From Methylosinus sp. H3A (GTDB lineage Bacteria > Pseudomonadota > Alphaproteobacteria > Rhizobiales > Beijerinckiaceae), in assembly GCF_015709455.1 (NCBI RefSeq), contig NZ_JADNQW010000005.1, positions 3,802,001-3,866,000 on the forward strand: DNA of 64,000 nt. Direction: 5' to 3'. The notes beneath the pieces are model-generated. The model was given only the letters and a program-made list of their open reading frames with translations, did no database searches and was not told where the DNA came from. The position numbers and the translations under genes were made by a program. The first letter of the stretch is position 1. Each line of letters begins with the position of its first letter. Below, in pieces: positions 17,618 to 26,376 of this stretch.

Positions 17618-19468
17618 ATGCTTTCCATCGATGATCTCACCTACCGGCTCGGCGCGAGGCTTCTCTTCGACAAAGCCTCCGTCTTCCTGCCGCCGCGGAC
17701 GAGGGCCGGCTTCGTCGGCCGCAACGGCGCCGGCAAGACGACGCTGTTCCGCATGATCTGCGGCGAGATCGCAGGCGAGACTGGAACAATATCTCTGCCC
17801 GCCAAGCTGAAGATCGGCCGCGTCGAGCAGGAGGCGCCCGGCGGACCGACGGCGCTCGTCGATTTCGTGCTCGCCGCGGACACCGAGCGCGCCGCGCTGC
17901 TGGAGCGCGCCGAAACCGAGACCGACCCCCATGAGATCGCCGAGATCCAGACGCGCCTCGTCGACATAGACGCCCATGCGGCGCCGGCGCGAGCCGCGGC
18001 TATCCTCTCCGGCCTCGGCTTCGACGCCGAGGCGCAGCAGCGCCCGCTCTCGGAATTCTCGGGCGGCTGGCGCATGCGCGTCGCGCTCGCCGCCGTGCTG
18101 TTCTCGCAGCCGGAGCTTCTGTTGCTCGATGAGCCGACCAATTATCTCGATCTCGAGGGCACGCTCTGGCTCGTCGACTATCTCGCGCGCTACCCTGCGA
18201 ATGTCGTCGTCATCAGCCATGATCGCGACATGCTCGACGCCGTCTCGACGCATATTCTGCATCTCGAGCGCGGCCGGCTGACGCTCTACAAGGGCAATTA
18301 CAGCGCCTTCGAGGCGCAGCGGCTCGAGGCGCGCGCGCTCGCCGCCAAAGCGGGCAAGAAGCAGGAGGAGCGCCGCCGCGAGCTGCAGGCCTTCGTCGAC
18401 CGTTTCCGCTTCAAGGCGACCAAGGCGCGGCAGGCGCAGTCGCGCCTCAAAATGCTCGCCAGACTGGAGCCCGTCACCGCCATCGTCGACGACGAGGTGC
18501 TGCCCATCTATCTGCCTTCGCCGGAAAAGCCGCTGTCGCCGCCGATCATCGCCTTTGAAAATGTCAGCGTCGGCTATGGCGATCGCACCGTGCTGTCGCG
18601 CCTGTCGCTGAGCCTCTCGAATGACGATCGCATCGGCTTGCTCGGCTCCAATGGCAATGGCAAATCGACCTTCGCCAAGCTGCTGTCGGGGCGTCTCGAG
18701 GCCAAGAGCGGCAATGTGGTGCGGGCGGCAAAGCTCGAGGCCGGCTTCTTCGCCCAGCATCAGATCGACGATCTGAACGAGCAGGACACGCCCTACTCCG
18801 TCTTCGCGGCGCTGATGCCCGGCGCGCCCGAGGCGCGCATTCGCACGCGCGCCGCCCAGACCGGCTTTTCCGGCGCGCGCGCGGAAACGAAGATCGAGCG
18901 TCTCTCCGGCGGCGAGAAGGCGCGGCTGCTGCTCGGCGTCGCCTCCTTCGCCGGACCGCATCTGCTCATTCTCGACGAGCCGACGAACCATCTCGACATC
19001 GACAGCCGCGCCGCGCTGGTCGAGGCGATCAACGCCCATGAAGGCGCGATCGTGCTCGTCTCCCATGATCGCTATCTGCTGGAGGCCTGCGCCGACCAGC
19101 TATGGCTCGTCGAAGGCGGCACTGTGCGCGCCTTCGACGGCGACGTCGACGATTATGCCCGCTATGTGCTGGCGCGGGCCAATGGCGACGCGCGGGACGC
19201 GCGCAAGGACGAGGAATCGCGCGAAAAGCCTCGCCGGGTCGAAGGAAAACGCGACGCCGGCCAAGCGCGCCGCAAGCTCGCGGTCGCGGAAGAACGCATG
19301 AAGAAGCTCGGCGAGCTGTTGGCGCGCGTCGATGCGGCGCTCGCCGATCCGAGCGCCTTTTCGCGCAATCCGCAGGAGGCGAATCGGCTCGCCCAGCAGC
19401 GCGCCGATCTCGCGACGGCGCTCGCCGAGGCCGAAGATCAATGGCTCGCGCTATCGGACGAGGGCTGA
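17618..19468 (+). CDS. ABC-F family ATPase
   Basis: 616 aa with two ATP-binding cassettes and no membrane segments. Cassette 1: Walker A GRNGAGKTTL, signature LSEFSGGWRMRVALA, Walker B LLLLDEPTNYLD. Cassette 2: GSNGNGKSTF, LSGGEKARLLLG, LLILDEPTNHLD. The linker (QEERRRELQAFVDRFRFKATKARQAQSR) is typical of ABC-F proteins, which act on ribosomes. A lysine/arginine-rich C-terminal coiled coil (KLAVAEERMKKLGELLARVDAAL) makes it YheS/Uup-like; I cannot choose between them. The ATG at 17618 follows AGAGGCGAGG. It is the first core gene beyond the tRNA-Glu integration site. Confidence 0.9.
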   Translation: MLSIDDLTYRLGARLLFDKASVFLPPRTRAGFVGRNGAGKTTLFRMICGEIAGETGTISLPAKLKIGRVEQEAPGGPTALVDFVLAADTERAALLERAETETDPHEIAEIQTRLVDIDAHAAPARAAAILSGLGFDAEAQQRPLSEFSGGWRMRVALAAVLFSQPELLLLDEPTNYLDLEGTLWLVDYLARYPANVVVISHDRDMLDAVSTHILHLERGRLTLYKGNYSAFEAQRLEARALAAKAGKKQEERRRELQAFVDRFRFKATKARQAQSRLKMLARLEPVTAIVDDEVLPIYLPSPEKPLSPPIIAFENVSVGYGDRTVLSRLSLSLSNDDRIGLLGSNGNGKSTFAKLLSGRLEAKSGNVVRAAKLEAGFFAQHQIDDLNEQDTPYSVFAALMPGAPEARIRTRAAQTGFSGARAETKIERLSGGEKARLLLGVASFAGPHLLILDEPTNHLDIDSRAALVEAINAHEGAIVLVSHDRYLLEACADQLWLVEGGTVRAFDGDVDDYARYVLARANGDARDARKDEESREKPRRVEGKRDAGQARRKLAVAEERMKKLGELLARVDAALADPSAFSRNPQEANRLAQQRADLATALAEAEDQWLALSDEG

Positions 19469-19490
19469 GCAGGATTTCGAAAAATCCTGC
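19469..19490. terminator. Hairpin directly after the ABC-F stop codon
   Basis: GCAGGATTT and AAATCCTGC pair across CGAA. There is no T-run after it, so it is either a weak terminator or one unit of a dispersed palindrome. Confidence 0.5.
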
Positions 19491-19551
19491 GTCTCCCGAA
19501 GACTCTGAGCCGGCGTTCGTCGGCGAGGCGACGGATGCAGGCTCAGACCGC

Positions 19552-19878
19552 TCAGGCCGATTTGCGAAGGACGATATCCGCGAATTCCTGGTGGCGCGCG
19601 ATATAATCGGCCACGAAGGAGCATTCCGGAACGACTTTGAGCCCCCGCGCCCGCGCCCATTCCAGCGCGCCGCGGATCAGCTCCGAGGCCGCGCCCTTGC
19701 CGCGCAGAGCCGGCGGCGTCTCCGTATGGGTGAGGACGATGGCGCCCGGCGCCAGACGATAATAGGCGACGGCCGTGCCGTCTTCGAGATCGAGCTCGAA
19801 GCGATCGAACTCGACATTGTCGTGGACAGCGCCATGCGCTTTGCGCGGCGCGCTCTTCAGCTGGGCGATCGAACCCAT
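19552..19878 (-). CDS. GNAT-family N-acetyltransferase (small, YjdJ-like)
   Basis: 108 aa. It matches the short GNAT type (about 90-110 aa): DNVEFDRFELDLEDGTAVAYYRL, then LTHTETPPALRGKGAASELIRGALEWARARGLKVVPECSFVADYI in segments. The acetyl-CoA loop is in RGKGAASEL, and the C-x-(F/Y)-(V/A)-x-x-Y-I motif at the end is typical. The substrate is unknown. The ATG at 19878 follows GAGGAG by 8 bases. It converges on the ABC-F gene. Confidence 0.85.
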   Translation of the reverse strand: MGSIAQLKSAPRKAHGAVHDNVEFDRFELDLEDGTAVAYYRLAPGAIVLTHTETPPALRGKGAASELIRGALEWARARGLKVVPECSFVADYIARHQEFADIVLRKSA

Positions 19879-20116
19879 GTGTCGTTCTCCTCGATTGCCC
19901 ACCGCCGAACCTCGAGGTGGTGACCGCAGTGCAGCAAATTAAGGGCCAGGCGTTAATTTTTCTCGTTGACTTTTCTCGCCGAGCGAAACCGGACACGAGC
20001 CCTTGTCGGTTTTCGGCCACTCGCCCGCGCCCGCCTTCGATTCGCCGCCGTCGCATGAGAAAGGCCCAATTCTATGGCGCGCTTGAAAGGCTCGAGCGGA
20101 TGGGCACAATGCCAAA

Positions 20117-21418
20117 ATGAGCGAATCTACTTTGTCTTCCGTGGTCGAGATCGAGCCGACGCCGCGCACGCGCGTCTTCGCGCCCTTCGAATGGGCCGTC
20201 GCCTTCCGCTATGTGCGGGCGCGACGCGCCAATGGATTCGTCTCGGTGATCGCCGGCTTCTCCTTTCTGGGCATCATGCTCGGCGTGGCGACGCTCATTG
20301 TCGTGATGTCGGTGATGAATGGTTTTCATCGCGAGCTGATGGACAAGATCGTCGGCATAGACGGCCACGCCTTCGTGCAGGCGGCCGAGCGGCCGCTGAC
20401 CGACTGGGCCGAGGTCACGGCGCGGATGCAGCGGCTTCCCGGCGTGAAGCTCGTCGTCCCTATGGTCGAGGGCGCGGCCGGCGTCTCCTCGCCCTATGGG
20501 CAGTCGGGCGTGCTGGTGCGCGGCATTCGCGAGCAGGACATTCTGCGGTTGCCGGGACTGACCGGCAATGTGAAGGACGGGACATTCCAGGGCTTCGACA
20601 GCGCCGGCGGCGTCGCCATCGGTCAGCGCCTCGCCGAGACGCTGGGCGTGCGCGTCGGCGACAATATCAGCATTCTCATCGCCAAGGGCGCATCGACGCC
20701 CTTCGGCGTGGCGCCGCGCATAAAAGCCTATCCGGTGACGGCGATCTTTCAGATCGGCATGTCCGAATACGACCGCGTCTTCGTCTATATGCCGCTCGCC
20801 GAATCGCAATTGTTCTTCAACCACGAGAATGAAGCGACAGTGATCGAGGCCTTTCTCGACGCCCCCGACGCCGTCGACAAATTCCGCGCCGAAATAGACG
20901 CCAATCTCGACCGGCCCTTAATGCTCACCGACTGGCGGCAGCGCAACAAGACCTTCTTCGACACGCTGCAGGTCGAGAGCAATGTGATGTTCATCATATT
21001 GACGCTGATCGTGCTGGTGGCGGCGCTCAACATCATCTCCGGCCTCACCATGCTGGTGAAGGACAAATCTTCCGACATCGCCATTCTGCGCACCATGGGC
21101 GCGACGCGCGGGGCGGTGTTGCGCATCTTTCTCATCATCGGCGCCTCGATCGGCATCGTCGGCGATTTCGCCGGCTTTCTGCTCGGCCTGACGCTGGCCA
21201 AAAATCTCGACGCGATCCGATTGCTGCTCAACAAGCTGATGCACGCCAATCTGTTTCCGGCGGAGCTCTATTTCCTGTCGCGCCTGCCCTCCATCGTCGA
21301 GCCGCGCGAGGTGGCGCTCGTCGTCGTCATGACGCTCGTGCTCGCCATTCTCGCCTCGATCTATCCGGCATGGAAAGCGGCGAGCCTCGATCCGATCGAC
21401 GCGCTGCGCCACGAGTGA
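20117..21418 (+). CDS. lolC: Lipoprotein-releasing ABC transporter permease (LolC/LolE family)
   Basis: 433 aa, inner membrane. An N-terminal membrane helix follows [47 protein letters not shown] (in parts), the family hallmark. A large periplasmic domain follows, then three C-terminal helices ([20 protein letters not shown] and others), with [23 protein letters not shown] as the coupling segment to the ATPase. It works with LolD to extract lipoproteins from the inner membrane. Only one permease gene is present, so it probably forms a homodimer in place of a LolC-LolE pair. It is six bases upstream of lolD. Confidence 0.92.
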   Translation: MSESTLSSVVEIEPTPRTRVFAPFEWAVAFRYVRARRANGFVSVIAGFSFLGIMLGVATLIVVMSVMNGFHRELMDKIVGIDGHAFVQAAERPLTDWAEVTARMQRLPGVKLVVPMVEGAAGVSSPYGQSGVLVRGIREQDILRLPGLTGNVKDGTFQGFDSAGGVAIGQRLAETLGVRVGDNISILIAKGASTPFGVAPRIKAYPVTAIFQIGMSEYDRVFVYMPLAESQLFFNHENEATVIEAFLDAPDAVDKFRAEIDANLDRPLMLTDWRQRNKTFFDTLQVESNVMFIILTLIVLVAALNIISGLTMLVKDKSSDIAILRTMGATRGAVLRIFLIIGASIGIVGDFAGFLLGLTLAKNLDAIRLLLNKLMHANLFPAELYFLSRLPSIVEPREVALVVVMTLVLAILASIYPAWKAASLDPIDALRHE

Positions 21419-21423
21419 GGCCC

Positions 21424-22107
21424 ATGACAGCTTTCGCACTCGAGCTTTCCGGCGTCGCCCGCCACTATCGCGAAGGCGATACGCGGCTGGACATATTGAT
21501 CGGCGCCGATCTCACCCTCTCGGCCGGCGAGACGGTGGCGCTGGTCGCGCCTTCGGGCGCCGGCAAATCGACGCTGCTGCATATCGCCGGCCTGCTGGAG
21601 CACGCAGACGACGGCGAAGTCCTCATCGCCGGACACGCGACGTCGGACATGAGCGACAATGAACGCACGAGCCTGCGCCGCTCGACGATCGGCTTCGTCT
21701 ATCAGTTCCATCATCTGTTGCCGGAGTTTTCGGCGCTCGAGAATGTCGCGCTGCCGCAGGCGATCAACGGGCTGGACCGCCGTGAGGCGGAGCGGCGCGC
21801 CGCCGAGCTGCTCGACTATCTGCGGCTCGGCGCGCGGGCTCGGCACCTTCCCTCGCAGCTCTCGGGCGGCGAGCAGCAGCGTGTCGCCATCGCCCGCGCC
21901 GTCGCCAATGCGCCGCATGTTCTGCTCGCCGACGAACCGACGGGAAATCTCGATCCGCGCACGGCGGAGCATGTCTTCGCGACATTGCTGACGCTCGCGC
22001 GCAACACCGGCCTCGCCGCGCTCGTCGCGACGCATAATCTCGATCTGGCGGCTCAGATGGACCGTCGCGTGACGCTCAGCGACGGGCGTCTCGTCGAGCT
22101 CGCTTGA
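21424..22107 (+). CDS. lolD: Lipoprotein-releasing system ATP-binding protein LolD
   Basis: 227 aa. Walker [14 protein letters not shown]-loop [18 protein letters not shown], signature [14 protein letters not shown], Walker [13 protein letters not shown], and the switch histidine in [19 protein letters not shown] Q-loops are characteristic of LolD. It powers lipoprotein release with the upstream permease. It starts six bases after the lolC stop, with GTGAGG as ribosome site, so the two form an operon. Confidence 0.94.
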   Translation: MTAFALELSGVARHYREGDTRLDILIGADLTLSAGETVALVAPSGAGKSTLLHIAGLLEHADDGEVLIAGHATSDMSDNERTSLRRSTIGFVYQFHHLLPEFSALENVALPQAINGLDRREAERRAAELLDYLRLGARARHLPSQLSGGEQQRVAIARAVANAPHVLLADEPTGNLDPRTAEHVFATLLTLARNTGLAALVATHNLDLAAQMDRRVTLSDGRLVELA

Positions 22108-22126
22108 ATGCGTCCGAACTGAAATA

Positions 22127-22164
22127 GAGCGCCCCAGCCGGATCCCCATCCGGCCGGGGCGCTC
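22127..22164. terminator. Strong hairpin between lolD and the convergent exported-protein gene
   Basis: GAGCGCCCC-A-GCCGGAT pairs with ATCCGGC-C-GGGGCGCTC across CCCC, with a single mismatch. Lying between convergent genes it probably ends both transcripts, although there is no clear T-run. Confidence 0.65.
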
Positions 22165-22177
22165 GCTCCATCGCGGC

Positions 22178-22750
22178 TCAGGCCGCTTTTTTCTTGTTCT
22201 TGTCGATGAAGCTGTTCTTGTACCAAAGGCCGAAGCCGACGAGGCCGAGCGCAGCGAAGAACACGGCGATGATGATGTTCTTGTCCTCGGTCGTGCCGAC
22301 CGCGAAGGGGAAGCGAGACACATATTCGCGTCCGTCGTCGGCCTTCGCTTTGACCAGACCGATGAAGTCGCCCTTCTTGGTGAAATTATATTCGAAGTTG
22401 AGCGTGCCGGTGCGGTATTTCTTCGGCGGCACATAGACTTCCGTGTTCTGCTCGAGATTCTCGTTGTCGTCGCCCTGCCCGACATTGCGAAGAATGCGGA
22501 TTTCCAGCGTCATGTCGCGCAATTCGTCCTGAACCGCGTCCAGCACGATGATCGTCGGGCCGACATCGGGAATATCGTCGCAGAAGACCTCGCGCGATTT
22601 CAGCGGCTGATAGCCGGTGAAGTTCATCGTGTCGGGCCCGATCTTCATGATGCACTGGCCGGTATCGGAGCTCACGCCGCCATGTGCATGGGCCTCGCCG
22701 ACCAGTCCGGCCGTCGCCAGGGCAAGAGCGACCAGAAGTCGAAGATTCAT
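22178..22750 (-). CDS. Exported, membrane-anchored protein of unknown function
   Basis: 190 aa. The signal peptide (LRLLVALALATAGLVGEAHA) would be cut after AHA to leave a mature N-terminus of His-Gly-Gly. A beta-rich domain with two cysteines (QCIMKIGPDTMNFTGY, EVFCDDIPDVG) follows, and then a C-terminal helix (NIIIAVFFAALGLVGFGLWY) with a lysine-rich cytoplasmic tail. It is therefore a periplasmic domain tethered to the inner membrane. I do not recognise the family. An N-terminal His after cleavage is also seen in several copper proteins, but that alone is weak evidence. The ATG follows AGGGAGAG by 6 bases. It stands alone. Confidence 0.8.
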   Translation of the reverse strand: MNLRLLVALALATAGLVGEAHAHGGVSSDTGQCIMKIGPDTMNFTGYQPLKSREVFCDDIPDVGPTIIVLDAVQDELRDMTLEIRILRNVGQGDDNENLEQNTEVYVPPKKYRTGTLNFEYNFTKKGDFIGLVKAKADDGREYVSRFPFAVGTTEDKNIIIAVFFAALGLVGFGLWYKNSFIDKNKKKAA

Positions 22751-23217
22751 CTTTTCTCTCCCTATCCATGGTTTTCGCCGCTTCTGCGAGCGGCTGCAAC
22801 ACTCTCGCCGACCTCGGCGTCAACGACCGCGATACGACTCGGCTCGACGACCGATAGTCGCTCCCGGCTTTTAGCACACACTCTCATCGACATAGGGACG
22901 AAGTTTTCGCCGGAGAACGCCGAGGCGCGGAAATTCCGCGGCGCTGGCTGAGCCGGCGACCGCGAATGTGGGCTTCGGTCTCTGTTCTTCCGTCTCCGAT
23001 CAGGCTGCTTCCGCACTTTCGGGCAGGAATCCGACTCTCTTCGAGATCCTGCCAGCGGCAAAAAGTCGCAACCCGTCCAGAGAGTTATATTCCCTGGAGT
23101 ACGTACGTAATTTTGGACGAAGAAAATTAACCATGACCGAAGACGCGGCCGAAAATTCTTTAAAAATTTAAGTAACTCGGTAAGAATTGCGAAACCATTC
23201 GAGATAGGAGACGAAAC
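22751..23217. other. Intergenic region with an AT-rich leader before the 23218 gene
   Basis: 467 bases between divergent genes. The right part (about 23090-23215) is distinctly AT-rich, with TACGTACGTA, TTTAAAAATTTAAG and the ribosome site AGGAGAC, as expected for a promoter and leader. No gene is supported. Confidence 0.5.
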
Positions 23218-23970
23218 ATGAATGCGGTAGTTTCGAAAAACGACATCACCTCCGCTGTCGTCGCTGAGACTTATGTTTCACCTTCCGACTTTTCGGATCC
23301 GCTGGATTTCATCCGACAGCGCTCGTCGCTGGAGATCCATCGCATGGATGAGCTCGATACGATCCTGGTGAGCAAACTCGCCTGCGGTTTCGATCGAGAC
23401 AGCATCGACGGCTTGACCTTGTTGCTGCGCAAAATTTCGGAAGGCCATTTGCCGGGCCTCAAATATCTGGTTTTCGACTTTGCGCATTGCGACGACGCTC
23501 GAGCTGTCGCAGCAGAAGGCTTCGACGAGTTGGCGTCGGCGACCGCCCGCCTCATTCTCGAGGCTCCGGTGATCTCGATCGCATGGGCGAGAACCTATCT
23601 GAACGGAGCGGATCTCGACTTCGCATTATCCTGCTCGATGATGGTCGCGGATCGCCATGCGCGTTTCTGCTTCGACGCGGATCTGGCGTCGGCCATCGGC
23701 GTCTATGGCGCGCTCGCGCAAAAGCTCGGCTTCGTGAAGGCGGAGCGGCTCATGGAGAATGGCGAGGTGCTGACCGCCGAGCAGATGCAGGAGCTCTGCC
23801 TGGTCAAGCACATCGTCGAGAACGACGAAGGCCTATTGGGAGCGGAGAGCTATGTGCGGCAGTGCGGCCGCCGCTACAACGCCTCCTACAGCATGTTTCG
23901 CGCGCAGCGCATCAGCGCGCCGCCGGTTCGCCGGCAGAGCCCGGCGGCCCCGGCGAGCCGGCGCGTCTGA
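23218..23970 (+). CDS. Crotonase-fold protein lacking catalytic glutamates
   Basis: 250 aa. The arrangement (LVFDFAHCDDARAV ... LILEAPVISIAWARTYLNGADLDFALSCSMMVADRHARFCF ... LAQKLGFVKAERLMENGEVLTAEQMQELCLV, in parts) follows enoyl-CoA hydratase/RpfF topology. Where active enzymes have GGG-F-E it has NGADLD, and where they have P-E it has DADL. The two catalytic glutamates are therefore absent and hydratase or DSF-synthase chemistry is unlikely. It might bind an acyl-CoA or regulate a partner (inference). The start has AGGAGAC upstream. It converges on the GGDEF-EAL gene of the DSF module. Confidence 0.7.
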   Translation: MNAVVSKNDITSAVVAETYVSPSDFSDPLDFIRQRSSLEIHRMDELDTILVSKLACGFDRDSIDGLTLLLRKISEGHLPGLKYLVFDFAHCDDARAVAAEGFDELASATARLILEAPVISIAWARTYLNGADLDFALSCSMMVADRHARFCFDADLASAIGVYGALAQKLGFVKAERLMENGEVLTAEQMQELCLVKHIVENDEGLLGAESYVRQCGRRYNASYSMFRAQRISAPPVRRQSPAAPASRRV

Positions 23971-23992
23971 TCTCTGGAACGGGAAAAAATCG

Positions 23993-24027
23993 GGCGGAGC
24001 GCCCGCGGCTCTCGTGGGCGCTCCGCC
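23993..24027 (-). terminator. Rho-independent terminator of the rpfF-GGDEF/EAL operon
   Basis: A perfect 12-bp stem, GGCGGAGCGCCC with GGGCGCTCCGCC, and an 11-base loop. On the minus strand it is followed by CGATTTTTT, so it ends the c-di-GMP gene. Lying between convergent genes, it may act in both directions. Confidence 0.85.
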
Positions 24028-24032
24028 GACCG

Positions 24033-26348
24033 TCAGGCGACGACCTTCAGCTTGCCGCCGCGCGTCATTCCGGCAAAGAGCAGCGCGAGCTCCGCCTGCG
24101 GCTTCGCCATGCTGAAGAGAAAACCTTGCATCAAATGCACATTTTTGGCGAGGAGGAGCGCTCGCTGCTCATGGGTCTCTACGCCCTCCGCGACGAGATC
24201 GATGCCGAGCTCGGCGGTCAGAAGTGAGACCGCGCCAATGATCGCCTGGGTCTTGCTCGAGGCGCTCAGCTCCGACACGAAACTGCGATCGAGCTTCACC
24301 TTGTCGACGGGGAAGCGGTTCAAATAGCCCAAGCTGCTGAATCCGGTTCCGAAGTCGTCGAGCGACAGGCGAACGCCGAGCGCGCGCAGCGCCGCGATCT
24401 TGGATGCGGCGTCCTCCGTATCCTGCATGAGGGTGGATTCGGTGATCTCGATCTCGAGGCGCCCCGGCTCCAATGCGGCGGCGGCGAGCGCGCTCCGCAC
24501 ATGATCCACCATATCGGGCTGCTGAAACTGCCTCGATGAGAAATTGACGGCGACCCGCGCCGCGGACGGCCACAGATGAGCGTCTCGGCAGGCCCTGCGC
24601 AGCACCCATTCGCCGAGTTCTACGATCATCCCCGTCTCTTCCGCGATCGGAATGAAGGCGGAGGGCGGCACATAGCCCAATTGCGGGTGGCGCCAGCGCG
24701 TCAGCGCTTCGCAGGTCGAAACGGACTGGTCGCGCGCGTCGAAGATCGGCTGATAATGGACCTCGAGCGCCTCGGTCCGCAGGGCCTCTCGGAGCTCCCG
24801 CTCGATGCGCCGCTTGCTGACCAGCGCATCCTCCATCGCCGTCTCGAACCAGATGGCCTGCCGTCGTCCCGCGGCCTTGGAATGATACATTGCGAGATCG
24901 CCGCATTTCAGCAGCCCCTCGGCCGAGGTCGCATCCCGCGGCGCGACGCACAGGCCGACGCTCGCGCCGATCACGATCGTGTGCCCCTCTATGACATAGG
25001 GACGGGCGATCGCCTCGATTGCACGCCGCGCCAGAGCGTCGGCCGGGGGCGTCTCGATCGTCGGATGCATGAGGATGCAGAATTCGTCGCCGCCGAAACG
25101 GGCGACCATGTCGACCGAGCGCACGCAATCGCGCAGACGTTCGGCGACCGCGCACAAGAGGCGATCGCCGATCGTATGTCCGAGCGTGTCGTTGACCTCT
25201 TTGAACTGATCGAGGTCGATGCAGAGCAGAGCGAGGCTCAATCCGCGTTTGCGAATGTGCCGCAGGTCGCGTTCCAATCGTTGCTGGAACTGAAAGCGGT
25301 TGGCGAGATCGGTCAGCGTGTCGAAATGCGCGATCCGCTCGATCTCGCGCGCCGCGCGCCGTTGCTCGGTCACGTCCTCGACCACGGTGACGAAGGCGCC
25401 ATTGTCGGCCGGCTCGCATCGGAAATCGAAAATGCGGCTGCCGATCTCGCGGGAGAAGACGTCCGTTCGCGGAAGCGAGGCTCGCGACGTCCATTGGTCG
25501 AGGAATATCCGCGCGTCCTCGCGGGACATGTTCGTGTTCTCGCCGATCATGCTGGTGAGCGCGGCGAGGTCTCTCGGCATATCGTCCGGATCGAGGCCGA
25601 AGAAATCATACATCCGGCGATTGACGACGGTGAGCGTCTTATCCGCGCGGCCCATGCACAAGCCATGCGTCATGCTGTTCAGCGCCGATTTGAAGCGCCG
25701 GCGCTGCGTGTCCGCGTCGCGGCCGTTGCGCAGAGCCGACTCCAGGACCGAATTCAAGAATTTCGTGGTCGACTCCACCGAAATGATGCCGAGCACGATG
25801 ATTAAAGTCAGGCCCCAGTACCAGATGCTGAAATTGAACAGACAAGTGATGGCCAGCGGCGCGCAGACCCCGATGACCTGCCACAGGACGATGCGCGGTC
25901 GCCCTGCGTTGCGGCCCGCCAGCGCGCCGGCGCATCCGGTCATCAACACAACGCCGTAATAGGCCACCATCTCGCCGTGATGGGAGTTGAACAGCACGGC
26001 GGCCGTTATGCCGACGACGGTCATGAAGCTCACGCCGCCGATGGCGTAGCGCAACTCCCACTGTCGCGCGTCGCGCCGGCGTTGCTCGACAGGCGTCCGC
26101 GTATGCGTGATCAAGACATGTATCCGATACATGCTGATCACGAGCAGAGCCAGAACGAAGCCGAAATAGACGAGATCGCCGGTCGTCAGCCATGCGATGA
26201 CGGCGACCAGCATTCCCGCGCCGATGCCCGCGATGAACGAGCCCGGCGTGCCGAACAGCGTTTCGACGAGATCGGCGTAGATCTCGTTCTTCTGGTCCTC
26301 TGGCGCGACATCCTCGATTTGTCGTCTCGTCATCGGTATGACTTTCAT
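24033..26348 (-). CDS. Membrane GGDEF-EAL protein (diguanylate cyclase/phosphodiesterase)
   Basis: 771 aa. Residues 1-205 hold about six membrane helices. A PAS-like domain (HGLCMGRADKTLTVVNRRMYDFFGL) lies near 230-330. The GGDEF domain keeps FGGDEF near 417-422 and an upstream RSVD that fits the RxxD inhibitory site. The EAL domain keeps CEALTRW, VNFSSRQFQ, EITES and DDFGTGFSSLGYL. Both domains therefore look catalytically complete, and the protein could make or break c-di-GMP. It lies 28 bases after the RpfF-like gene on the same strand. In Burkholderia and Cronobacter, rpfF pairs with RpfR (PAS-GGDEF-EAL), which senses the DSF signal, so a similar role is plausible, here at the membrane. 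Confidence 0.92.
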   Translation of the reverse strand: MKVIPMTRRQIEDVAPEDQKNEIYADLVETLFGTPGSFIAGIGAGMLVAVIAWLTTGDLVYFGFVLALLVISMYRIHVLITHTRTPVEQRRRDARQWELRYAIGGVSFMTVVGITAAVLFNSHHGEMVAYYGVVLMTGCAGALAGRNAGRPRIVLWQVIGVCAPLAITCLFNFSIWYWGLTLIIVLGIISVESTTKFLNSVLESALRNGRDADTQRRRFKSALNSMTHGLCMGRADKTLTVVNRRMYDFFGLDPDDMPRDLAALTSMIGENTNMSREDARIFLDQWTSRASLPRTDVFSREIGSRIFDFRCEPADNGAFVTVVEDVTEQRRAAREIERIAHFDTLTDLANRFQFQQRLERDLRHIRKRGLSLALLCIDLDQFKEVNDTLGHTIGDRLLCAVAERLRDCVRSVDMVARFGGDEFCILMHPTIETPPADALARRAIEAIARPYVIEGHTIVIGASVGLCVAPRDATSAEGLLKCGDLAMYHSKAAGRRQAIWFETAMEDALVSKRRIERELREALRTEALEVHYQPIFDARDQSVSTCEALTRWRHPQLGYVPPSAFIPIAEETGMIVELGEWVLRRACRDAHLWPSAARVAVNFSSRQFQQPDMVDHVRSALAAAALEPGRLEIEITESTLMQDTEDAASKIAALRALGVRLSLDDFGTGFSSLGYLNRFPVDKVKLDRSFVSELSASSKTQAIIGAVSLLTAELGIDLVAEGVETHEQRALLLAKNVHLMQGFLFSMAKPQAELALLFAGMTRGGKLKVVA

Positions 26349-26376
26349 GTCGCAAACGATCGCCGAGCGATCGGCG

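Noticed and set aside
22178..22750. Naming the exported anchored protein as PmoD, CopC or another known copper protein
   Set aside because: The layout is reminiscent, but the characteristic metal-binding motifs of those families are not visible.
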